In this document: positions 1 through 5,838 of the stretch, one piece after another
Layout: the number at the start of each line of letters is the position of its first letter
How positions within the stretch are numbered: the stretch's first letter is position 1
Assembly: GCA_023401925.1 (NCBI GenBank)
Contig: JAEXDA010000027.1
Span: 1 to 14,964 of the forward strand
Length of the DNA stretch: 14,964 nt
Source of the DNA: Bacillota bacterium
GTDB lineage: Bacteria > Bacillota > UBA4882 > UBA8346
Direction: 5' to 3'
Notes under the pieces: generated by a model
Seen by the model: the letters and a program-made list of their open reading frames with translations, nothing else
Databases searched by the model: none
Told to the model about the DNA's origin: nothing
Position numbers and translations under genes: made by a program

Positions 1-137
1 TTGCTTATTTGAGCAAAAACGATACGTCTTTTGAACGTGTAATCAGTCATTTTATTGCTCTTGATCAAACCCAACAAGCCATTGAACTGGTAAAAAACGC
101 TAAAGATTCAATGAAAGTCGTTTTAAAAACAACTTAA
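1..137 (+). CDS. C-terminal end of a zinc-type alcohol/polyol dehydrogenase (partial, 5' end outside window)
   Basis: An open frame read from base 3 runs to a TAA at 135-137 and gives about 44 residues, including FERVISHFIALDQ, QQAIELVKN and the closing SMKVVLKTT. This pattern (a hydrophobic lead to a partly conserved His/Phe segment, then an xxAIExxK helix and a final K-V-V-L strand) is the usual end of medium-chain Zn/NAD(P)-dependent dehydrogenases such as sorbitol, threonine or galactitol dehydrogenases. The zinc ligands and Rossmann fold lie outside the window, so substrate and cofactor cannot be judged. It lies 67 bases upstream of the dehydratase on the same strand with no terminator between them, so it is probably co-transcribed. 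A role as the sugar or polyol oxidation step feeding that dehydratase is inferred from context. Confidence 0.7.
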   Translation, partial: AYLSKNDTSFERVISHFIALDQTQQAIELVKNAKDSMKVVLKTT

Positions 138-204
138 ATGAGTGGAATGATGGTAAATTTGCATTGCCTTTATTATACATAAAAAACGCTTTGGAGATTT
201 AAAA

Positions 205-1326
205 ATGATTATTAAGGAATTTAAAGTTTTAACAATACAGACCGGAATGGGGAAAAATTGGATTTTTGTGCTATTAATAAGTGATTCCGGCCTCATTGGT
301 TTGGGCGAAGCCTCACAATCCGGTGATGACCAGCAAGTGCGGTGGCTGTTAGAACAGAAGCTGCTGCCGCGATTAATTGGTCTTGATCCGGTAATGGATG
401 GTAATTTGTTTATCCAGCAAATTGTCAAACGAAAGTTAGGGCAAAGAGTGGATGGTTTCCAAGAGAACACTGCGATCAGTTCCATCGAACAAGCTTTATG
501 GGATTTGCGCGCTCAAAATGTAAATTTACCAATTTATAATTATTTTGGTGGCCGATTAAGGACTGAAATACCTTTATACGCTAACTTAAACCGGGCGCTA
601 GTAGATAGAAGCCCGGAATCATTTGGAAGTTTAGCTATGAAGGCAGTAAAAGACGGATTTAAAGCTGTAAAGTGCACTCCTTTCGATGGAGTGACTCCAT
701 TCTTAGCTAGAAACCAATGGATTGAAAAAGTAAGGGATGGAATTAACCGTATTGCAGCGGTTCGGGAATGTATTGGGGTCGATGTCGATTTAATGGTTGA
801 TTGTCATGGCCGATTTTCTGCAGCCGATGCCATCTGGTTGATTAAAGAATTAGAACAGTTTGATCTATACTGGGTCGAAGACCCGATTTGGTCAACGGAA
901 GATTTGGATCAACTTCGTGAAGTTCGTCGGAAGACGGAAGTAAGGTTAGCTGGAGGAGAAAGAGTCCGCGGGCTTCATGAGGCACAATTGATTTTACGGG
1001 ACCGGCTGCTTGATGTGATAATGCCGGATGTAAAACATTGTCTAGGAGTAACAAGCTGGTTTCATATTGCGGCAATGGCTGAAGCTATGAACATTGGTAT
1101 AGCGCCCCATAATCCGGCAGGGCCGGTTTCTACAGCATTTTCGGCGCAATTATGTGCGATCATACCTAATTTGGTTTGGCTAGAATTTCCATATTCCGAA
1201 GTGCCTTGGAGAAATACAGTAGTCACCCCTGAAGAAAACATTTCGAATGGAGTATATCGCCTTTCTGAATCTCCAGGAAATGGTTTGCAATTAAATTTAA
1301 AAGGATTGGAACAACATACCAGTTAA
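205..1326 (+). CDS. Mandelate racemase/muconate lactonizing enzyme family sugar-acid dehydratase
   Basis: This 373-residue enolase-superfamily protein is a likely acid-sugar dehydratase that removes water from an aldonate to give a 2-keto-3-deoxy acid in the cytoplasm. The N-terminal capping domain covers roughly residues 1-125, followed by a (beta/alpha)7-beta barrel. Visible active-site signatures are K156 (AVKCTPFDG), the metal ligands D199 (VDCHGRF, with H201 two residues on), E225 (WVEDPI) and E252 (GGERVRG), D275 (MPDVKHCLGVT), H302 (APHNPAGP) and E327 (WLEFPY). D-x-H at the first metal ligand and His at the end of strand seven resemble the galactonate/mannonate-dehydratase side of the superfamily, but the exact sugar cannot be named. 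The ATG at 205 follows GGAG at 193-196. Length is normal for the family. The aldolase gene follows at once, which supports a catabolic pathway. Confidence 0.88.
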   Translation: MIIKEFKVLTIQTGMGKNWIFVLLISDSGLIGLGEASQSGDDQQVRWLLEQKLLPRLIGLDPVMDGNLFIQQIVKRKLGQRVDGFQENTAISSIEQALWDLRAQNVNLPIYNYFGGRLRTEIPLYANLNRALVDRSPESFGSLAMKAVKDGFKAVKCTPFDGVTPFLARNQWIEKVRDGINRIAAVRECIGVDVDLMVDCHGRFSAADAIWLIKELEQFDLYWVEDPIWSTEDLDQLREVRRKTEVRLAGGERVRGLHEAQLILRDRLLDVIMPDVKHCLGVTSWFHIAAMAEAMNIGIAPHNPAGPVSTAFSAQLCAIIPNLVWLEFPYSEVPWRNTVVTPEENISNGVYRLSESPGNGLQLNLKGLEQHTS

Positions 1327-1357
1327 TTTAAAAAGGAATAAATTTTTACCGGATATG

Positions 1358-1365
1358 AAAGGAAG
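1358..1365 (+). promoter_or_regulatory. Ribosome binding site that selects the aldolase start
   Basis: AAAGGAAG lies 7 bases before the ATG at 1373. An in-frame ATG at 1355 sits upstream of this site, and its own nearest purine run (AAAAGGAA around 1331-1338) is too distant, so 1373 is the better start. Confidence 0.6.
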
Positions 1366-1372
1366 ATATGAG

Positions 1373-2290
1373 ATGTTAAACACAGATAATTTTAAAGGAG
1401 TTTTTCCCGCTTTGATTTCGCCTTTGACTCCGGAGCAAACTTTAGACGCCGAAGCGCTAGAAATACTTATTCAACGGACGGTGAATTCTGGTGTCAATGG
1501 TGTTGTAATACTAGGTTCTTCGGGGGAAGGGCCTATCCTTCCTATAAGTATTCAGGAAGAGATGATGGAAAGAGCTGTAACTATCGTAGCAGGCCGGATT
1601 CCTGTTGTTGCTGGAATTAGCGGCCTTACTACCTCTGAATCAATAAAAAAGAGTAAAATCGCTAAAAGTATAGGTGTGGATGGCATTCTTTTATTGCCTC
1701 CGTTTTATTACCATCTACCCCAGAAGGAAGTTATTGATTATTATCAATGTGTGGCTAATCAAAGCGAGCTTCCGGTGATCATTTATAACATTCCGGCTCT
1801 TACCAAAGTGGCTATTTCTCCTGACGCAGTGGCTGTATTAAGCCGTCATCCCAATATCATCGGCTTGAAAGATTCAAGTGGCAATTTTATTGCTTTTCAA
1901 AATATGATTAATGCCTCGGAAGGACAAAATTTTAACCTTGTTCAGGGGGCGGCTCCGTTAATCTTGGCGGGGATGTTTATGGGAGCTCAAGGTTGGATAT
2001 CACCAATAGGAAATGTCGATCCTCAGTTGGAAGTGTCACTCTATTCCGCCTGGAGCAAGGGAGACGTTATTACAGCCCAAAAATTACAAAAGAAGATGAA
2101 TAATTGGGCTAAACTCATGAACTATAACGGCCGTCCCGTTGCAGTGAATGCTAAAGTAATATTATCTTTAATGGGCATGTGCCATAATGAAACCTCCCAT
2201 CCTTTTTCTACAATACCGGATGATGAAATAAATGATTTATACAGATTGGGAGTTGATTTAAGTTTGATCAACATCGATCGAGAGCAATAA
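1373..2290 (+). CDS. DHDPS/N-acetylneuraminate lyase family aldolase (probable 2-keto-3-deoxy sugar acid aldolase)
   Basis: The protein has 305 residues from ATG 1373; a longer 311-residue form from 1355 is possible but has a poor ribosome site. It is a class I (Schiff-base) TIM-barrel aldolase. The family signatures are GSSGEG at residues 48-53 (carboxylate-binding loop), YNIPA with Tyr138, and GLKDSSG with the Schiff-base Lys166. The family contains dihydrodipicolinate synthase, sialic acid lyase and 2-keto-3-deoxy-gluconate/galactonate aldolases. Because the gene directly follows an acid-sugar dehydratase, cleavage of a 2-keto-3-deoxy aldonate to pyruvate plus an aldehyde is more likely than lysine biosynthesis. 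That choice is inference from gene context. No hairpin terminator is obvious after the stop; a chemoreceptor gene follows on the same strand. Confidence 0.85.
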   Translation: MLNTDNFKGVFPALISPLTPEQTLDAEALEILIQRTVNSGVNGVVILGSSGEGPILPISIQEEMMERAVTIVAGRIPVVAGISGLTTSESIKKSKIAKSIGVDGILLLPPFYYHLPQKEVIDYYQCVANQSELPVIIYNIPALTKVAISPDAVAVLSRHPNIIGLKDSSGNFIAFQNMINASEGQNFNLVQGAAPLILAGMFMGAQGWISPIGNVDPQLEVSLYSAWSKGDVITAQKLQKKMNNWAKLMNYNGRPVAVNAKVILSLMGMCHNETSHPFSTIPDDEINDLYRLGVDLSLINIDREQ

Positions 2291-2439
2291 TTGTTTGAAT
2301 AAATTTATAGTTATCGGATTCTGAGGATATGCCGCCAGGGAGTGCAAAGCTGTATAGAGGATAGTTTCCTGTAAATCAACGTGGTGAAAGGTTTCATGAG
2401 CCACCAGTGAGTGAGAATAAATATGGGGGGAAGATCAAA
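2291..2439 (+). other. Leader/intergenic segment before the chemoreceptor gene, possibly structured
   Basis: This 149-base stretch has no supported gene. It contains small potential hairpins: AGGA/TCCT around 2359-2371, and GTGG/CCAC closing the segment GTGGTGAAAGGTTTCATGAGCCAC before the ribosome site. The phrase GGGAGTGCAAAGC resembles part of the cyclic-di-GMP-I (GEMM) core, but the rest of that motif is not visible, so no riboswitch is called. Confidence 0.3.
2425..2433 (+). promoter_or_regulatory. Ribosome binding site that selects the GTG start of the chemoreceptor
   Basis: GGGGGGAAG lies 6 bases before GTG 2440. The upstream in-frame GTG at 2407 has no comparable site and would add 11 polar residues not typical of receptor N-termini. 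Confidence 0.6.
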
Positions 2440-3852
2440 GTGAAAGCTAAACAGACGTCGGTTGGAACGAAAATCTACATTGGTTTTGGGCTCATGTTAA
2501 TGTTAGTCATGGTTGTCATCGGAGTAGCATTAAATAATATGTTGGATACCCGGGCCAGGATGAATAAAATCATTGAAGAAAACAACACTAAACTGGAATT
2601 GGCAAACCAGGTTTTGGATCAATTGCAGCATCAATTAAATCGGGTAAGAATGTCTAATAATTATCAGGAAGTTTTAAATGTATTGGACAACCAGGATGAT
2701 TCTGGGACGGTAAAAGAATATATCTTGAGTTGCATGGGAATGAATAATGCTCAAGAAACTGCAGCCAAAAATTCATTTAAAAATGCAGCGGCGATATTGA
2801 GCGTTTTTGGTGTCATTGCTGTTGCTTTAGGGATATTTTTAACTTATTTCATTACCCGTAGTATTACTTTGCCGGTAAGGAAAATAGTTGGTACTTTGAA
2901 AGAAGGTGCCCGAGAATTGGCTGGTGCTTCGCACCAATTATCGGGATCTGCCGACCAATTATCCCAAGGCAGTACCGAGCAGGCGGCAAATATCGAAGAA
3001 ACTTCATCCACTTTACAGGAAGTCGCTTCAATGATGGTACAAACTACAACCAATACAAAACAAGCAGCCCAATTATCCGTCCAGGCTAAAGGCTCAGCGG
3101 ATAAAGGCAATGTCGATATGCAGGAAATGATGGACTCTATCCGGGAGATTAAGAACTCCAGCGACCAAATTGCTAAGATTATCAAAGTCATTGACGATAT
3201 AGCCTTCCAGACGAATATCTTGGCCTTAAATGCCGCGATTGAGGCAGCAAGGGCCGGAGAAGCCGGAATGGGTTTTGCGGTCGTCGCTGAAGAAGTGAGA
3301 AATTTGGCCGGGAGGAGCGCCCAGGCTGCCAAGGACACCACCTCGATTATCGAAAGCAATATCGAGGGCGTAACCGTAGCCGAGAAAGTCCATGTGTCTC
3401 TGAATGAAATTACTTTACAAGCTAGAAAAGTGAGTGAGTTAATGGAAGAAATCGCCGCCGCCAGCCAGGAGCAATCACAAGGCATTACGCAGGTAAATAG
3501 AGCTATGGCCCAAGTGGAAACGGTAACCCAAAATAATGCGGCCAGCGCCGAGGAAAGTGCTTCTGCAGCCGTGAAACTAAATATTCAAGCTGGAAATATG
3601 CAAGAAATTGTACTTCAGCTTTCAACACTCGTGAATGGGAAAAAGGTAGCTTTAGAGGAAAAAATGAAGGAACATTCGTTAAGTCATTTGACCCCAACGG
3701 ACTCTCTGGAGATGCAAAGAATCGCCGGAGCGAAACGGAATGATTCGGAGCGGCAACAATTGGCACCAAATGGGATATTACCGGATAAATTAAAGACGGC
3801 GATAGTATCGCCGGAAGATGATATACCCTTTGATGATAACTACAAATTTTGA
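2440..3852 (+). CDS. Methyl-accepting chemotaxis protein with shortened sensor domain
   Basis: This 470-residue chemoreceptor (GTG start) passes ligand state to CheA/CheW. From the N-terminus it shows TM1 (about residues 12-31), an extracytoplasmic segment of only about 85 residues, TM2 (about 116-138), the first HAMP helix (SITLPVRKIVGTLKEGA), and a long coiled-coil signalling domain. The hairpin tip is intact: FQTNILALNAAIEAARAGE, then GFAVVAEEVRNLA. The first helix after TM1 (KLELANQVL and following) resembles a four-helix-bundle MCP sensor, but that domain normally needs about twice this length, so an internal deletion or a minimal sensor is likely. The second half of HAMP is also absent, as in several receptor subfamilies. 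The C-terminal tail is polar and ends PFDDNYKF. The gene follows the sugar-acid operon, which would fit chemotaxis to a related nutrient, but the ligand is unknown. Confidence 0.92.
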   Translation: MKAKQTSVGTKIYIGFGLMLMLVMVVIGVALNNMLDTRARMNKIIEENNTKLELANQVLDQLQHQLNRVRMSNNYQEVLNVLDNQDDSGTVKEYILSCMGMNNAQETAAKNSFKNAAAILSVFGVIAVALGIFLTYFITRSITLPVRKIVGTLKEGARELAGASHQLSGSADQLSQGSTEQAANIEETSSTLQEVASMMVQTTTNTKQAAQLSVQAKGSADKGNVDMQEMMDSIREIKNSSDQIAKIIKVIDDIAFQTNILALNAAIEAARAGEAGMGFAVVAEEVRNLAGRSAQAAKDTTSIIESNIEGVTVAEKVHVSLNEITLQARKVSELMEEIAAASQEQSQGITQVNRAMAQVETVTQNNAASAEESASAAVKLNIQAGNMQEIVLQLSTLVNGKKVALEEKMKEHSLSHLTPTDSLEMQRIAGAKRNDSERQQLAPNGILPDKLKTAIVSPEDDIPFDDNYKF

Positions 3853-3956
3853 TATAGGTTCATAGAGCGCTTTTGGAGTGGGTATCCCAATTTTATAAAA
3901 ATTAACGAGGGCATAAACGAGGTCTATACAATGGAACTTATAATAAACCCTAAAAA
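3853..3956 (+). other. Short intergenic segment after the chemoreceptor gene
   Basis: No gene is supported. A weak TGGG-TAT-CCCA hairpin followed by ATTTT lies around 3882-3898. It could be a poor terminator, but the stem has only four pairs. A nine-codon ATG frame at 3931 has no support. Confidence 0.3.
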
Positions 3957-4120
3957 GTGATTGCTAAATTAATCAAGTCTGGAATTTATGCCTATTTAAA
4001 TTATTTGTCAATCAGAGACCGTTTAATTTAATCTTGCTAGCGGTATCAGGTATTCCTTTATCTATGATGGGAGTCATATCGTACCATATCCCAGAGCAGC
4101 GATTTGCTGATAAAAGGTTT
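3957..4120 (+). pseudogene. Frameshifted N-terminal remnant of a membrane receptor (probable chemoreceptor)
   Basis: The frame from GTG 3957 gives ...YAYLNYLSIRDRLI and stops at TAA 4029. Moving back one base, the frame beginning at 4028 continues as LILLAVSGIPLSMMG, then VISYHIPEQRFADKRF. Read as one chain, this is a short basic N-terminus (SIRDRL), a hydrophobic TM1 and a polar start of an extracytoplasmic domain. That is the classic opening of chemoreceptors and sensor kinases. Restoring one T near 4028 would fuse the two parts, so a one-base deletion is the simplest explanation. The frame then runs into the inverted-repeat element that begins at 4121, so the gene is broken twice. It is in the same orientation as the intact receptor upstream, but the sequence of its TM1 region differs. 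Confidence 0.55.
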
Positions 4121-4222
4121 GAGGCTGTCTTAAAAGTCAATTTAAGGACCAAAAAATACAATAAAACACATTCGACGTTATTGTATTTTTTTTGATTTTT
4201 AAATTACTTTTTAGGCAACCTC
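4121..4222 (+). mobile_element. IS-end-like inverted-repeat element (MITE or IS remnant)
   Basis: The outer arms are GAGGCTGTCTTAAAAGTC plus AATTT (4121-4143) and AAATT plus ACTTTTTAGGCAACCTC (4201-4222). They are near-perfect inverted repeats about 22 bases long. Inside them lies a perfect 14-bp hairpin, AAAAAATACAATAA (4151-4164) with TTATTGTATTTTTT (4178-4191), followed by a T-run. The end sequence resembles those I associate with IS1182-type elements, and the inner hairpin resembles a transposase-gene terminator placed next to a right end. No transposase is present. The flanks are T-rich, so a target duplication cannot be judged. A large bidirectional terminator is the alternative reading. 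Confidence 0.5.
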
Positions 4223-4424
4223 TTTTTTGTATGGATTAAACATTTTTGAAGCTCTGGTTTCGAATGATAAACCTTGAAAATTAGTTGATTATAAGGGTGG
4301 ATGGCTATTGTATGAGCATTCTCAGTAATATGGATAATACAAAGTGCTGCGGATTTTTTAATTTTATTGAAAGTTTTTGTTAAGAAATTTTTTATATTCA
4401 GAAGGAGTATCGGAACTTCCAACG
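4223..4424 (+). other. AT-rich non-coding interval with candidate promoter
   Basis: No gene is supported on either strand. Short open stretches in several frames are interrupted by stops. The segment may be decayed sequence continuing the receptor remnant beyond the mobile element, but I see no convincing match. Its right end carries the possible promoter described separately. Confidence 0.4.
4367..4396 (+). promoter_or_regulatory. Candidate sigma-A-type promoter for the ABC transporter operon
   Basis: TTGAAA (4367-4372), an 18-base spacer and TTTATA (4391-4396) match the -35/-10 pattern moderately. Transcription would start near 4403, placing the 51-bp palindrome just downstream, where a bound repressor would block elongation or clearance. 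This is a sequence-only guess in an AT-rich region. Confidence 0.35.
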
Positions 4425-4475
4425 AACTTATTATATAACTTATTATAAAAAATATAATAAGTTATATAATAAGTT
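4425..4475 (+). promoter_or_regulatory. Perfect 51-bp palindrome, candidate operator of the transporter operon
   Basis: The 23-base arm AACTTATTATATAACTTATT plus ATA (4425-4447) is repeated exactly as its reverse complement at 4453-4475, around a 5-base A spacer. Each arm holds two direct copies of AACTTATTATA separated by one T, so the site presents four copies of an 11-base unit, two per strand. It lies between the candidate promoter and the binding-protein gene. ROK repressors of the XylR/NagC type are known to bind AT-rich palindromes, and a ROK gene ends this operon, so autoregulation through this site is a reasonable inference. In RNA it could also form a long, weak A-U hairpin. Confidence 0.6.
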
Positions 4476-4480
4476 AAGTA

Positions 4481-4488
4481 AAGGAGGG
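4481..4488 (+). promoter_or_regulatory. Orphan Shine-Dalgarno-like AAGGAGGG
   Basis: A near-perfect AAGGAGGG lies directly after the palindrome, but no ATG, GTG or TTG occurs at usable spacing. The binding-protein gene has its own site, AGGGGGGA at 4528-4535. The element may be a ribosome standby site or a relic of a lost start. Confidence 0.3.
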
Positions 4489-4540
4489 TTCGTAAACTTA
4501 AACAGATTGTTTGCGCTATTATTTATTAGGGGGGATAGTA

Positions 4541-5767
4541 ATGAAAAAGAAACTATTAGTCATTATTTTAGGAATCCTGGTTTTATTAGTGGGTATTTCT
4601 TATGCAGATTCCAATGTTACATTGAATTTCTGGATGCCGGGCCAAGAGCCTACCATCAAGGCTACCATGGAAGGGATTATCGCTAAATTTGAAAAAGAGA
4701 ATCCTAATATTAAAATCAATTACTCGCAGATCCCGTGGAATGAATATCCCGTTAAACTGAACACCGCATACAGCGGCGGAGTGGCGCCGGATGTTATGGG
4801 TCTGGGATGGGGTCAATTTGGCCAATTGATCAGTGAAAATAAGTTTTTGCCTTTCGATACGAACTCGGCCGGACTCAATACCAAAGATTTTTATGATGTT
4901 GCCCTGAAAGAAGGAAGCTATAAAGGTAAATTATACGGATTGTTGCTTCCGGAGATCCGGGTATTTCTTTATCGTAAGGATTATTTCAAAGAGGCGGGTC
5001 TGGATCCCAACAAACCGCCCCACAGTTGGCAGGATCTTCAGAAATATGCAATCAAGTTGACTAAACGGAATGGAAACCGGGTTGAGCGGGCTGGATTGGA
5101 TGTGGCCACAGCCAATGGGCAGCAGATGTTCGCAACCATGTTATGGCAGCTCAATGGCGATCTATGGGATGATAACGGCCAACCGCTATTTAATACCCCG
5201 GACGGCGTCAAAGCTCTCACCTTCCTGGTTAACTTAAAGAACAAATATAACACGGTGATCCCCAGTGACATCCAATCCCTGACCGGTCCAGTATTTATGA
5301 ACGGTTATGCGGCGATGGCCTACATGCAGACCCAAGCATTGCCCCAATTGGAGAAAGTAACCGGCGACAAACTTGGTTATGCCTTGCCGACCAAGGAGAA
5401 ATCCAATACTGCCTTGGTGATGGGGACTTTCTTGGCTGTTTCGGCAACGGTAAAAAACAAGGAAGCGGCCACTAAATTTGCAGAGTTCCTTTATTCCGGG
5501 GATTCCATGTGGGATATTTATCAAGGAATTAATTTCTTGCCGACCAGAAAATCCTTGCAAGCCAAGTTTGTCAAAGACAGCCCCGAAAAAAATCAAATTT
5601 TTCTAACTGCGCTGCAAAATTCGCGGGGATTTAACAAAAGCCCGGTTTTCGCCGAAGCGCAAAAAATTCTCAGTTTGTCTCTGGAACAGGCTTATTACGG
5701 CAAGAAAACACCAAAACAAGCTTTGGATGATGCTGCCGCTAAAATTAGCGCAGCGCTGAAAAAATAA
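4541..5767 (+). CDS. ABC transporter extracellular sugar-binding protein (family 1)
   Basis: This 408-residue secreted binding protein captures a sugar or oligosaccharide for the permeases encoded just downstream. The start at ATG 4541 follows AGGGGGGA with 5-base spacing. An in-frame TTG at 4511 would only prepend ten residues before the signal peptide. The leader MKKKLLVIILGILVLL ends with SYA and probable cleavage after Ala22. There is no Cys lipobox, so this is not a typical Gram-positive lipoprotein. The mature start LNFWMPGQEP, the segment PNIKINYSQIPW, and APDVMGLGWGQFG are the usual signatures of family 1 solute-binding proteins for maltose-, glycerol-phosphate- and oligosaccharide-type importers. 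The ligand is unknown. A strong hairpin after the stop may hold this gene's message at a higher level than the permease messages. Confidence 0.9.
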   Translation: MKKKLLVIILGILVLLVGISYADSNVTLNFWMPGQEPTIKATMEGIIAKFEKENPNIKINYSQIPWNEYPVKLNTAYSGGVAPDVMGLGWGQFGQLISENKFLPFDTNSAGLNTKDFYDVALKEGSYKGKLYGLLLPEIRVFLYRKDYFKEAGLDPNKPPHSWQDLQKYAIKLTKRNGNRVERAGLDVATANGQQMFATMLWQLNGDLWDDNGQPLFNTPDGVKALTFLVNLKNKYNTVIPSDIQSLTGPVFMNGYAAMAYMQTQALPQLEKVTGDKLGYALPTKEKSNTALVMGTFLAVSATVKNKEAATKFAEFLYSGDSMWDIYQGINFLPTRKSLQAKFVKDSPEKNQIFLTALQNSRGFNKSPVFAEAQKILSLSLEQAYYGKKTPKQALDDAAAKISAALKK

Positions 5768-5780
5768 CAAAGTAATCAAT

Positions 5781-5820
5781 AAAAGAATGGGTAAAGGGAA
5801 ATTCCTCAACCCATTCTTTT
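5781..5820 (+). terminator. Intra-operon hairpin between binding protein and permease genes
   Basis: AAAAGAATGGGT (5781-5792) pairs exactly with ACCCATTCTTTT (5809-5820). The 16-base loop carries GGAAATTCC. No long T-run follows, and the permease ribosome site AGGAGG (5823-5828) comes immediately after. Hairpins here usually act as partial terminators or 3' stabilizers, giving more binding protein than permease. Confidence 0.65.
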
Positions 5821-5838
5821 ATAGGAGGAGATTAATCA

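Noticed and set aside
123..485. Minus-strand 120-codon frame over the dehydratase start
   Set aside because: It is antisense to a well-supported enolase-superfamily gene and shows no domain content.
2320..2400. Cyclic-di-GMP-I riboswitch upstream of the chemoreceptor
   Set aside because: Only a GGGAGTGCAAAGC-like phrase matches. The paired P2/P3 arms and the conserved CCTAAACC-type receptor region are not visible, so it is not called as a riboswitch.
2844..3485. Long minus-strand open frame (213 codons) opposite the chemoreceptor
   Set aside because: It is the antisense shadow of the conserved signalling domain, with low-complexity Ala/Ser content and no ribosome site.
4204..4422. Minus-strand 72-codon frame between the mobile element and the palindrome
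   Set aside because: It overlaps the inverted-repeat end, has no recognizable domain, and its composition follows the AT-rich background.
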